Assembly: GCF_019649055.1 (NCBI RefSeq)
Contig: NW_026570627.1
Span: 1-25,890 of the forward strand
From: Paramacrobiotus metropolitanus
Taxonomy: Eukaryota; Tardigrada; Eutardigrada; Parachela; Macrobiotidae
Reading direction: 5' to 3'
Length of the DNA: 25,890 nucleotides
The position numbers were made by a program, and so were the translations under genes. Shown in pieces: positions 10,412-20,126 of this stretch. The notes under the pieces were generated by a model. That model made no database searches and had not been told where the DNA came from. It saw only the letters and a program-made list of their open reading frames with translations. The first letter of the stretch is position 1, and the number at the start of each line of letters is the position of its first letter.

Positions 10412-11507
10412 ATGGCAGGATTGAAGAAGGCTTCCGCAAGTCCCCCGCAGTGTCGGTATGTGGATCTGAAAAATAAAGAAATATATATAACAAAATAAAA
10501 AACAGAACGCGAGACACCCGTTTCTTTGCGGTACAGATATATGTTTTCTAGTGTACAGAATACGGTATACGTGCTGAAAATGGTTACAACAAGTATAATT
10601 TTGTTGCAGGTACTGCGGGCTGGACGACGAGAAGCACCTAGCGTACTGCGCAGCTCCAAATTGCGGGAGATTTTTCTGCAATGGAACGGATAAAGGGCAC
10701 AAAAACAGGTACTGCTGCAGTTCATGTTGGCATAAATTAATTCCATTATCATTAAAATTCATATGTAATATTCTAATTGTTTTTATTTAAATTTTCATAA
10801 TTTGCGTTATTTTATATTACTCATGTCATTATTTGTACTTATTTTTTATTCAGCATCGTGTTTTCTTTAAAATCTCTTTTTTTTAAACTTAAATAATTTA
10901 ATTTTCCGGTGCGGCGCAAAGGCAGTCGGAAGTTTTTGATAATTTTACGAGCGTAACGCCGGTTAGCCTGAGTTACGGTAAAAAAGTATCGCGCCATTCG
11001 CTTTACACTTATTAATTTTGCAGCCATTTCATGGCTCACTGCGAAAGCAGTGGACACACTGCCGTGTGGATTTTACGGGACGGTGTCAGCGGTGCAGCCA
11101 AGGAAAATTGCAGCTACCTGGAGGCCATCCTTAATAACTGCCACAAACCAAGCTGCAGGCAATGCGCTTCTAACGACATCTTCGTACTCGGCACCCAGGA
11201 CAGCAAAAATCCATTCGATCCCACAAAGACCGTGTGCATCCACCACGCTGGCGTCGGCGTAAAGGGGCCGAAAAACCAGGCGTGGACACCGTTTGTTGAT
11301 GTTAGAAGGAGCATCCGAAAGCCGACAGAGATCACTCTGCGACGGCTTTGCCATTGGCTGGTGGCAGCCGTGCCACCGGGTGTCGTTCAGCCGAACTGGG
11401 CAGCCGATCTATGGGGCTTGGCGGACCCGAAAGTGGCTATCGAATTGCTGGAACAATTCTGGACCGTCCAACCGGCCGGCACAAAGACGGAGTTGCAGGC
11501 GTGGATG
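10412..11507 (+). other. UPF1-like CH (Cys/His-rich) module region
   Basis: Three exons encode C14-R-Y-C17-G, Y27-C28, F37-C38-N-G, S48-H49, H53, H59, C92-R-Q-C95, F101-V-L-G and C119-I-H-H. Human UPF1 has C123/C126, C137, C145, H155, H159, C165, C183/C186 and C209/C213. Several spacings agree exactly: C17 to C28 is 11, H49 to H53 is 4, H53 to H59 is 6, C92 to C95 is 3. C95 to C119 is 24 against 23. The cysteine equivalent to C165 is H59, and the last ligand is probably H121 or H122. About 15 residues are inserted between H59 and C92, with extra cysteines 77 and 87. The segment after the zinc sites also follows UPF1: tryptophan-threonine-proline, then CHWLVAAVPP where UPF1 has its SWLVKIP motif. 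The match rests on motif spacing recalled from the family, not on a computed alignment. Confidence 0.72.
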
Positions 11508-14500
11508 GTATGCTACTGCCGTTATTGTACTGAAAAATAATTACACAAGTCCGGGAATTTAAATTCTGAAAAATTATACAATAAAAATTTTACAATCTGT
11601 TCCTTTAACGTTGTGCAGCTTCCCGCCGCAGTATAAAAAATAAATTTAAACTACTATGTGGTTAAAGTAGCATATACCATTATACAGTTATAATATCCGT
11701 AATAAATAAGTATAATAACATCAATACTATTACAATATTAGATTAATAAATGTAATATTATACTAAATATGATCACAAATGCAATTGTGGTAATAAATGA
11801 CATGAGTTGGCGCTAAAACCGTGAAGTCTTATCTGCAGGTAATGGAACGGAATAAACCGAAGGACGCCCCGGTCGCCCCCGAGAAGAGCCGCGATGAAGC
11901 TGGTGCCGGCACCTCGGACGCTGAGCGGAGCGAGCTCTCGCTCCCGGATATCTCACGCGCGGTCGATCCGGAGGAGCCGGATAACTCATTCGAAAGAATT
12001 TCTGAGCCGGCCAATTCTTCCCAGGGTTCGAATGGGGGAGCCGAAGCAGGTAAATTGCCGGTAAAGGCGCAATGTTCTCCGTGATCACCGGCTACTTGGG
12101 TTCTCGGTTCCGTATCTACTGTAGTTCAGGCAGTTTTGTTTTAATTTTGATTTGATGTTCATTCCTGATTTCAAATGTACAAATATCTAGAATATCATCG
12201 CATTTTCAAAACCATGTTAAGGGAGCTGATGAATAATTTTATTTTGTGCCGTGTATTCGTTTTCTCGTACTTTCCATAATTTTAATTTTTTGTGATTTTA
12301 TTTCGTAGTCATTTCAACAGTGAACGGCTGAAGTTTTGGTTAATATTATTCTACTTTCGTCAATTTTTTAAGGATATAGCTACGTGTTTGAAAATTTAAT
12401 TGTAAAATCAGCCTTAATTGTGCTTCTTTATTATTGAATTTTGAGTGGCTAAACGACGGAAATATGTCAGGTGTTCCTCGAATAAGATTAAAAATAAAGA
12501 GCACCATTAGAAAATATGTATCACCGATAAGTGATAAAAACCGTCATAAAATTTCGCCTGCGAATTTCTGGAATTGTTTATCTCCGCTTGCGGCCGCATA
12601 CGTCTTTGTACTAGGCCAAAAAAACCTGTTTTATAGCAAAATGAATGCCGTGACTTTTTACTGGCGTTATTAGTTATGCGCCACCCGCTATAATAACCAA
12701 TTAGTTACTGATGTATAAGTTATTATGGAATTCCGTGTTGTCTGTTCGAACCGGAAGTTGGGTTAATTTTCTCGCAATTCAAAACTAATTTTCTAGCGGC
12801 TGGTAGCGCTTTGCAGTGTTTCATCAGCTAACAGCTGAACTTGACGTTTTTAATTACGTAGGTATTGGACAAGAAAAGATGGACGAACCGGCTCCAGGGA
12901 CAAACCGCACTCCGACGTCTCCAACCGTTGTGGTAACGCTGGACGTGAATTCTGGATCTTCCACCCAAAGTACACCAGGCCGGGACGAAACCTCACGCGC
13001 GGGGCCGAGCCGAATTGACACGGGTCGTCCTCGCGGCGCGGCGGTTAGCCAAAAGCGTCGACCGCTAATGGAAGACTCGGAGTTCAGTATCCTCCCGACG
13101 CCCAGCCGGGAACCGAGTGAATTGTCTCACCGGGGTGGTGCCAGCCAGCCTGCTCATGGTGACATCCGTAAACCGAATGAACTGAATAAATTTTCACTGT
13201 TTCTTTTCGACTGCAGAAGCCGTGTCGGCGCTGAACGAGTCCGTCTTCGGTGGACATTTAATTGGAGTAGTGAAGGTACCGGACGTGAATTTCACGGACG
13301 AAGGGTTGGATAAGCAGAAAGCTCGGCTGCTTCGGTCAGGAGATCATCAGCAGAGAATCTCTGTCAAAGTATCACGCACTGGTCTCCAGATTTCAGAATA
13401 TCTCGGACCGGTACGTGTTTGCTTATTTTGTCTGGTGTTTCGTTGCCAATAAATTATCAAATAATTAAATTATGCCAATGAATTATCATAATACCAATAA
13501 ATAATACTGCTGAAAATAAACGTTACTTTTGATTTTAAGCTGTTTCAAGTACTCGAAATGGTTCTGTTTGCATTGGAGACGATTTGATGCTTGAAATGTG
13601 AAGCGCTTCAAATTCTGATTGTAAATCTATAGAGAGAAAAGTCAAAAGTAAAGTAATATATAATAAAATCTACTTGTGGTAAAGTTAAGTAAATCTAAGT
13701 ATGGTAATGGTGTTTCAGATCTACGTATTCTGAATCTATGTACGTCGAGTTGCGAGTGATACAAAGTTTTTGCAGAAATTTCCTGATGGTCAAAATTTTC
13801 GGATTTTGATAAAAATTATATTTTCTAATTAATATTAATGATAAGTATTTACGCCTTGTGTCGCTGTAGGTTGGATACGATCATCCGTTAGCCGAGGTAG
13901 TTCATATATGGAGCGACACCAGGGATTTGCATTGCTGCGGGTTTGTATGTGGAAACCTCGTTGACGGCTTAATGTTCTATGCTCTGCGAACGGATAAACG
14001 GGTAAGCAAGGATATAACCAACAGCTACTATGAACACCGAACTTTGTTAGATTACACGTGTTCTTAATGATCTGACCGTGGCTGTGGCTTAATTTTTTTG
14101 TGAATCACAGGCCGATTTTGTAGTCGGTGCCAGCTTTCGATTGTTCCGATCAAAATCGCGGCAATTTCAAGAACGTCTTCCGCACGGCGACCGAAACGCC
14201 GAGAATCGCGGCGAGCAGCAGGAGATGCAGGTAAAAGCGGATGTCGGCTCAGTATTTTCGGTCAGTTTGTGTGGTGATGACGTTTGTTTGACAGGACGTG
14301 GTGGGCTTGCCGGTCGGCGCACCGATTTCGCCAGCACCATCTCTGAATGGCGAGACATCGAATAGTGCAGAGCACGACGTCGAAGCCCCAGACGACGAAT
14401 CAGATGACGCATTCGAGGAGTCCGACAGGAGCAGTGATGAAGCAGAGGTGGAAACGGGGGAAAGCTCGCTGAGCACTCCGGAGGTGGGAAAGTGGTACCG

Positions 14501-15202
14501 TACGCCTCGATCGAGTATCGTTATGCCTGCACCGGTGCGAGGTGTGAAAAACCAACGTCGCCTGCATCAGATGAATCCTCGTTCTTTTAAAAAAGTGGTG
14601 GAGCGGCTCCCTGCTCGAATCGACGGAGAATATTATCGAACTATTACGAAAAAATTCGTAACCATCCGTATGCAGCGCAAGGAGAAAGTACGTAGAAACT
14701 GTACGAGTACATGTACTGATACTGTGGATTCCTGTGCTTTCCTGTAGCTGCTCTTTATCGTTCTGCGTTGTTATTTACCGTAAGAAAAATTTAATTTAAA
14801 TCACCCCTGAAGTGTGTTTTCGTGTTTTCAGCTTGCCTTTAAAGGAATTGCGGAATTAGTCGACTTCAAGAAACGCACGGTGACGGGGTGGGATAACTTA
14901 CCCAAGTAAGTCTCTGGCAAATTTAGACGATGACCGGTTGTCCTTGTGCTCATACAGTTTTGAGTCATTTGTAGGCAGTATGTACATACTTACCTGCGCT
15001 GGCTATAATTTTGGTTGCATTTCGTACAATGAACCATCTGTGACATCTGCTAAAGAAAATTGCTGCAGTCATAATATGTATCACGTACACTACATTTCTG
15101 TATTTTTGTAGTTTGCGAGAAGGAATGACTTTACGCGAAGCACGGGCTGGTAATCCGCCGTCGCCTCAGCCACCGCATCTGGACTTCTCCCAGTCGGTTT
15201 AG
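10412..15202 (+). CDS. UPF1-type CH zinc module fused to a PTB domain, helicase-free
   Basis: Eleven exons: 10412-10455, 10610-10708, 11024-11507, 11839-12049, 12862-13158, 13217-13410, 13870-14001, 14111-14230, 14295-14687, 14832-14905 and 15112-15202. All introns are GT..AG and phases match at every junction. The total is 2139 nt, exactly 713 codons including the TAG. Residues 14-209 resemble the UPF1 CH module (zinc-binding, contacts UPF2 in UPF1). Residues 210-378 are a polar, proline-containing linker. Residues about 387-508 form a PTB/PID domain. Residues 545-585 are acidic and serine-rich. About 590-712 is basic and unrecognised. No helicase motif follows, unlike UPF1. The first ATG is chosen because it directly precedes the CH cysteines. 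An upstream exon spliced at 10403 is possible. Alternative: two genes split between exons 3 and 4, since 11540 is a stop with AATAAA at 11580. Confidence 0.75.
11508..11585 (+). promoter_or_regulatory. Possible alternative 3' end of the CH exon (intronic poly(A) site)
   Basis: If the donor at 11508 is not used, the CH frame continues 10 codons to a TAA at 11538, followed by AATAAA at 11580. This would give a 219-residue CH-only protein. The donor itself (ATG|GTATGC) is acceptable, so both outcomes are plausible. Confidence 0.4.
13217..14230 (+). other. PTB/PID domain region
   Basis: Three exons encode a PTB-like run: GGHLIGVVKVPDV (first strand), a helix with LDKQKARLLRS, RISVKVSRTGLQI (central strands), HPLAEVVHIWSDTRDLHCCG, then FYALRTDKRADFVVGASF and a long C-terminal helix to about residue 508. 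The order and spacing are those of Numb/GULP-type PTB domains, including the VSxxGL strand and the helix following VGASF, where Numb has VGCAF. PTB domains bind peptides, often NPxY-type, and sometimes lipids at membranes. Whether this one binds phosphotyrosine cannot be told from sequence. Introns cut the domain at phase 0 positions 13410 and 14001. Confidence 0.72.
14295..15202 (+). other. C-terminal acidic tail and basic segment of the CH-PTB protein
   Basis: Exon 9 starts Gly/Pro-rich, passes a stretch dense in D, E and S (DDESDDAFEESDRSSDE), then turns basic and ordered-looking (RSFKKVVERLPARIDGEYY). Exons 10 and 11 give LAFKGIAELVDFKKR, GWDNLP and REGMTLREA before the stop. The serine/acidic part resembles a CK2 target. 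The last 120 residues match no domain I know. Confidence 0.6.
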
Positions 15203-15409
15203 GATTTCCAGCACGATATTTGTCATCATATTTATTTTCGTTTTCTTTGTTCAGTGTTTCGGTTTTGACACTGCGTTATTCGTTTGGTACGCATAGAACA
15301 AATTCCGGTTGTATCTAATATATAGAGCAAAATGTAAGAACTGTATGCATTCTGTTTATTTGTCCCGAGAGGAGTCTTACTGTGTTTGTCGGTGAGCGTT
15401 TTAACTGAA

Positions 15410-15415
15410 AATAAA
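15410..15415 (+). promoter_or_regulatory. Poly(A) signal AATAAA
   Basis: Canonical hexamer 208 nt after the TAG of the CH-PTB gene, its most likely 3' end. Confidence 0.55.
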
Positions 15416-15675
15416 TGCAAGTTCAACATAATGGGAGCCATTAAATACCTGGAAAGAACTGAATGGAAAGGTTCTCGGCGTTGTTGTTCCCTAAACCATT
15501 CACTCATTTCTCAATCATACTTTGGTAGGTAACGATCATAACAGCCTAAATTGCTTGAACTTATTAATGCGATACATAAACGTTATAATCCCGCAATATT
15601 TGAAAAAATTGTTTGCAACCATAATGCAAATTTTTCGCTGTGAATTGTCGTCGACCTTACACTACCTACGCCTTT

Positions 15676-15707
15676 TGCCAACTACGATAGTATTACTGTA
15701 GTTGGCA
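15676..15707. repeat. Perfect 10-bp inverted repeat
   Basis: Arms TGCCAACTAC and GTAGTTGGCA around a 12-nt loop, in the spacer after the CH-PTB gene. Could be a structured RNA, a tiny palindromic element or a binding site. Confidence 0.5.
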
Positions 15708-15795
15708 GAACCACAATCACCCTGTCACAAGTACGTAAATGTATCACTTACTGCACTCTCAAAATAATGTCATTTTCCATAAATTTCTACTGCAG

Positions 15796-16067
15796 GTTTG
15801 AAAGGTCATACACTTTCTAACAGTTCTGATTATCGGTGTTGCACAGTTGTACTCGTACTCTCTACCGCCGAAAACGAATTGGAATCCAAGTCGCCGTTCA
15901 TTAAAATTTTCTTTTGTATATCCAACCATGAGCACATTTCACAACAATATTATACGTCCAATGTAGCCGATTCGAAACTATCATATCCATTCCAGCTCGT
16001 CAATCTCATTCCGAACGACACTGCGATTTTGACCATTCGGTTAACTGCGCACATTCCATGCACATGA
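15796..16067 (+). CDS. Candidate terminal exon, unidentified
   Basis: Follows a CTACTGCAG acceptor. The 90-codon frame ends with TGA at 16065, with AATAAA at 16084 directly behind. The C-terminal part (YPFQLVNLIPNDTAILTIRL) looks like beta-rich protein. There is no recognised family and no upstream exon assigned. Confidence 0.3.
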
Positions 16068-16161
16068 AAACTTTAACTGTGCGAATAAAAAATTCGATCA
16101 CGATGCAAGCAAAACGTGGCTTGTGTACAGATCGTCAAACATTTTTATTTGTACGTTTCAG

Positions 16162-16268
16162 TAGTCGGCAGTGACACGATTACCAAAAATTATACTGCGG
16201 CACAAGACTTCCCAGGAACGGTATCTTCTGATATTCTATATGGCGTACACATCGTAATATTATATTAA
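16162..16268 (+). CDS. Candidate small exon, unidentified
   Basis: After an acceptor (GTACGTTTCAG) one frame reads GSDTITKNYTAAQDFPGTV and stops at 16266. The peptide looks protein-like, but the exon is short and its partners are unknown. Confidence 0.2.
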
Positions 16269-17122
16269 GTGGACGCAAAGTCGTAACCACCCGATTTTTT
16301 GCTTTTCTTGCAGCTGCGTGTTTTGAGAATATCGTTCTTATTTTTTGCTTTGACACTCAAAATGCATCCATTACCATTACTACGTTTTTGACAAATAATA
16401 GGTGCGCTGATTTATTATGTCATAGATTAATTATGTCAAGAACCATATTTAAAAGAAGACAAAGAAATTGACATTTTTGATTCCGGCTTGCAAGTGTTAA
16501 CTAAGGTAGCAGTGTTTTTAAGTTTTCAGGTTGCTATTTTATTTTACTGGTGATATAAGAACATAATTTACGCTAATATTACACTGATTGCCGCCTTATG
16601 AGACAATGAGCGGGTTTTCTGAGTTGCTAGCAGTGGGACAACGCGCAATATCGCTAGTGATTACTTTCAAATTTCAACCCCATAAATGCTGCAAGTACAG
16701 AAAGGTTACACTGACTGCGTAGCGTTCTCTGTAGTTCCACACACACAGTACGTATGTACAGATACAGGGAATTCTACGACAGTGTCTTTGATTTTGTTGT
16801 TTGCTGCGGAAATTTTATCTGGACAACCGCTTGTCTCTGATATCTTGCCTTCTGGCTTTATATGCCAAAACAGTAAGCGGTATGTCCGGACTGGTACTGC
16901 TAAAAAAATCCGTCCATTTGGTCTTGAGTTGTACACCGACGGGTCCAGTGCTCTCGCGTAAAACTTTATAAATTCGAATTCAAAAGAGAACATCAAGTAA
17001 TAATTATTGATTCAGCCTAATTAATATCGACGGAAGTGCTGTGCAGGTGTAACTTTAATACTCTCTACGGAATTCTGTTGTACGTCGTCAATATACTTCA
17101 ACAATTTTATTAAATAACTTTA
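16269..17122. other. Spacer left of the retroelement; one weak ORF
   Basis: AT-rich. An ATG frame of 91 codons (16686-16961, plus) overlaps an equally long minus-strand frame (16996-16706). Neither has a recognisable domain or a clear splice pattern. The last bases before 17123 would hold one copy of the element's target-site duplication, which cannot be confirmed without the right end. Confidence 0.35.
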
Positions 17123-17574
17123 TGTTAGAGGCACGACAGCCTGCGTGATAGATACGCCACTTTGCGTATGCGTATCACTGCACACATGCTGATTCGCCCT
17201 CTCTTGTACGTACGTGAGTGGCTGCACTGCACTCTCCGCCTATGCGGATACACCGCGGGCGCACTCACTGAGCATACTTGCTCTCTCGCTCCTCTCTCTC
17301 GCTGTATGACTCAGCGTATATTCGCTCGCGTTGGATACGAGTCCAGTCTGCGCACTCACATTCCGTGTGTCTGGACAGCGTGACGCCGTTGCCGCCAGCA
17401 CATTTCTTTCTCTACATTTCATTACGCTCTGGAACTAGCTCGCAGCAACTTGACTGCTCACTTTCCTGCCAGACATTGGCCTTTGTTGTGTTTTTCCCCG
17501 CATTCACGCGGCATTTGCTCCACTTTATTTGTACAATAAAGTCACCTGTGAGCTCTCTGTGCTTGCCTGTCACA
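17123..17574 (+). repeat. Candidate 5' LTR
   Basis: 452 bp starting TGTTAGAGGCACGACAGCC and ending CCTGTCACA, so bounded by TG..CA. It contains a CT-rich promoter-like stretch (17274-17305) and an AATAAA at 17535-17540 close to its 3' end, as LTRs do. A TGG-initial sequence follows at once. The boundaries are inferred because the partner LTR lies outside the window. Confidence 0.5.
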
Positions 17575-17592
17575 TGGTAAGCAGATCGTCTG
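17575..17592 (+). other. Candidate primer-binding site
   Basis: TGGTAAGCAGATCGTCTG begins directly after the LTR's final CA. A leading TGG is expected from pairing with the CCA end of a tRNA. I could not match the rest to a specific tRNA. CATG|GTAAGC here also reads as a good splice donor, which is an alternative role. Confidence 0.3.
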
Positions 17593-17744
17593 GTTTTTTC
17601 GTTCTACCGGATCCTTTGAGGAGACGGTAAAGGCACAATTTGCGGAGAACTCGAAGAACCCGTGGTTGAAAACAGATTGACTGCGAACGCAGCCTCTGCT
17701 ACAACCTGGTCTTTGCTGTCTAGCGACTGTGGTAGCAACAGGTT

Positions 17745-17760
17745 GATCGCAAAAGCGATC
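17745..17760 (+). repeat. GATCGC-AAAA-GCGATC stem-loop in the leader
   Basis: A perfect 6-bp stem with a 4-A loop, flanked by AACCTG (17704) and CAGGTT (17739), which could pair as an adjacent stem. It is a plausible dimerisation or packaging hairpin by position only. Confidence 0.35.
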
Positions 17761-18082
17761 CCTGCCACCTTCGCTTGCCCTATCTTTTGGCTCTTCCACA
17801 CAAGGAGAGCACTTCGGCTGACTGCCCCAGACGGACGAACGGGAACTTCCCCAATCCCTACTGACGGATCAGGCTCAGAAGAGAACCTGCAGCGCCCAGA
17901 AGGAGCCTCTCAACAATCGGGGACCTTCGCCTTGAACGGCGACCCGCAACTCTAACGGATTGCGACCTTCTCAACGGCGGATCACCGACCTCCACGGACA
18001 CCGTAACGAACCGGTAAAGTCCTGGTTACAGGTCGACACAGGTCGAATCTAGCTATAATTCTTAATTCTTAACGGCTGAAAT

Positions 18083-18280
18083 TTATTTCTGAGAACTAGA
18101 AATAATTTTTCGATGGTAAAAACTTAATTTTCGTCGGAGAAACCGACCTAAAAAGTTACTTTACCGACCTAACGGACCACTCTGTGTAACTGACCAGAGG
18201 TCGGTCATTCACTTTGCTTTTCATTTTGACGGATTTTCCACCGTCAGAAAAATTTCTGAGAATCTAGAAATTATTTCTAA
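18083..18280 (+). repeat. Diverged direct repeat within the leader
   Basis: TTTCTGAGAACTAGAAAT (18087) recurs as TTTCTGAGAATCTAGAAAT (18253). Both are followed by a TTTCG or TTTCT run and a nearby GACCTAAAAA. The spacing suggests a tandem unit of about 165 bp, now diverged. Confidence 0.4.
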
Positions 18281-18835
18281 CGGCTTAAAAATTAAAATTT
18301 CGACCAGAAAACATCTCTGATCGACCTAAAAAATAATTTTGTTTTTCCGCGAAAATAAGCGCGAAAATTCTTGAATTTCCTTGTGACGTCAGAACGCTCG
18401 ATTTTCAGTACTTTGAGGCTAGCCAATCAGCGTGCAGGGGAAACTTCCCATAAGCTTAACATAGGCGTGAATCATCGTTTTTTAAATTTTGCACGCGGCT
18501 CGCATTCTGTGACGTAGGCAGTGAAGTGCAAGACCACTTAGCCCTGTGACGTCATACTGGTCAGCACAGTAGTATAGGACGTACTCTACTGTAGTACCTT
18601 ATCATACTGTACTGTACCATAGTACTGTATTGTAACGTTGTGTACTGAGTCACACACAGACACACCAACACAACAACAATAACATCAAGTCGGACCATCC
18701 TGACCCACGGAAGTTCCTGAACCGAAAGACGTTCCTGATTCAATTGAACATCCCCACATAAGGGATAGTTCAATTTACTGTACAACAGTACAAGTCTCTC
18801 GTTGGTTCCACTTGAACCGACCTGACCCGACAACA

Positions 18836-20008
18836 ATGTCGAACCCGAAGAAGAATGAATACGCCCGAGAGTTCAACACGGACTATTCGCGGCGCCTGAC
18901 CTCAAACGCACCGTACTCACTGCGGCATGCTGGTCGGGATGGAAGTCAGCCGTCATCAACGGACTCGACGAAATCGGTCGAGGCACGGGAGAAGCGTAAC
19001 GAGCGGATCCTCCTCGCCGATTCCAACCCGACATCTGATGACAGCTTCGAGGACGCCCACGATAAGACGTTCCTCGAGCCCAAAGCTGACTTAGCAGCCC
19101 CGTCCCACCCGACCGGGGAACCGGAGAAGCTGCAGGCTGAGACCACATTGTCTCATGCCGAGGCGGAACACCCACATGGTGTACCGACCTCTACGGACTT
19201 AACAGAAGGACTTCAACTGAGCTCACAGAAAGCTCAGGAGCCGGTAACGACTACGAAAGTCACCGACGCCGGATACACATCACCCAACCAGACGGACGAC
19301 GTGAAGAGGTCGACATCGCCCAACTCGGGCAGAGCGACTTCACCGACCTCGAAGGTCGGAGAGAAGCAACCGATAACGGAAATCGGTCAAGTCCAACCGA
19401 CCACAGAAGTCGGTAGGGCTTCACCAACCTCTAAGGATGGTCAACGGAAACCGACCTCGGAGGTCGGTTATTCTCAACCGGAGGTCGGACCTCATCTGAC
19501 AACACAAGTCGCAATTGAGGTCGGAAGACTACAGCAATCACCAACCAAGGAAGTTGGCCAAATCCAACCGACAACAGAAGTCGGGAGGATTTCGCCGACC
19601 AAGAAGGATGGAAGTCCACCGACCAAGGAGGTTGGTCAACAGAAGCCGCCTACTGAGGTCGGACCTCACCCGACAACACAAGTCGGAACTGAGGTCGGAC
19701 TACTTCCACCGACCAAGGTTGGTCAACAAAGGCAGACCATGGAGGTCGGACCTCGTTCGACAACACAAGTCGGAACTGAGGTCGGGCAACTTCCACCGAC
19801 CTTAAAGGTCGGACAACAGCAAGTCGGTCAAGTACAACCGACCTCCCTGGAAAAGAAGCCAGTCGATACAAGGTCGGATACGGACATCCAGTGGCCTAAA
19901 CTACCGGCCAAAACGGGAGAAACTGAGGCCCCGCCACGAAGCAAACCTCACCCGGCTGGATCACCAACCAACATACCGATGCCTAACGAAAAGGCTATTC
20001 ACCGCTGA
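18836..20008 (+). CDS. Retroelement ORF A: polar protein with PT-x-EVG repeats
   Basis: Intact 390-residue frame starting MSNPKKNEYAREFN and ending at TGA 20006. Residues 1-165 are polar and probably disordered. From about residue 165 to 345 short units of the type P-T-(S/T/K)-(E)-V-G-Q recur with variable spacers. The C-terminal part is proline-rich. It has no known domain. It stands where Gag normally begins, so it is probably an N-terminal extension of Gag or a separate accessory protein. The coiled-coil frame is open from the end of this ORF, one base over, so the two were probably one frame, or are linked by frameshifting. Confidence 0.6.
   Translation: MSNPKKNEYAREFNTDYSRRLTSNAPYSLRHAGRDGSQPSSTDSTKSVEAREKRNERILLADSNPTSDDSFEDAHDKTFLEPKADLAAPSHPTGEPEKLQAETTLSHAEAEHPHGVPTSTDLTEGLQLSSQKAQEPVTTTKVTDAGYTSPNQTDDVKRSTSPNSGRATSPTSKVGEKQPITEIGQVQPTTEVGRASPTSKDGQRKPTSEVGYSQPEVGPHLTTQVAIEVGRLQQSPTKEVGQIQPTTEVGRISPTKKDGSPPTKEVGQQKPPTEVGPHPTTQVGTEVGLLPPTKVGQQRQTMEVGPRSTTQVGTEVGQLPPTLKVGQQQVGQVQPTSLEKKPVDTRSDTDIQWPKLPAKTGETEAPPRSKPHPAGSPTNIPMPNEKAIHR
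19328..19880 (+). repeat. PT-x-EVG repeat region
   Basis: At least ten imperfect units combining CCGACC (Pro-Thr) and GAGGTCGGA (Glu-Val-Gly), many containing ACAACACAAGTCGG or CCACCGACC. One longer unit (GGTCGGACCTC, then CGACAACACAAGTCGGAACT) occurs at about 19660 and again at about 19745. Confidence 0.7.
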
Positions 20009-20126
20009 GTCGACCTTCGCCAACAGAAGGCAGGTCGACCTGAGTAACAGAAGCTCAACCGAAGGTGAAGTCGGACAGTCGTCAACAAGTCGACCTGTCG
20101 ACTTACTGAAGAAGCAGTCGCCACCA

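Larger units (their letters stand above)
17593..18835 (+). other. Long 5' leader of the retroelement
   Basis: About 1.2 kb without a convincing ORF. The longest frame, 17662-17955, starts with TTG and has no recognised content. The first part is GC-rich. From about 18040 to 18400 it is AT-rich and carries repeated CCGACC motifs and a duplicated segment. From 18560 to 18640 it is dense in TACTGTA and its complement. It probably holds packaging and priming signals. Confidence 0.45.

Noticed and set aside
17123-17574. Simple-sequence or CT-rich promoter of a host gene
   Set aside because: The TG..CA ends, internal AATAAA and following TGG fit an LTR better, and a retroelement follows directly.
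19515-19805. Second long frame overlapping the repeat region of ORF A
   Set aside because: Repeats keep alternative frames open. The product is Arg-rich and lies within the intact 390-codon frame.
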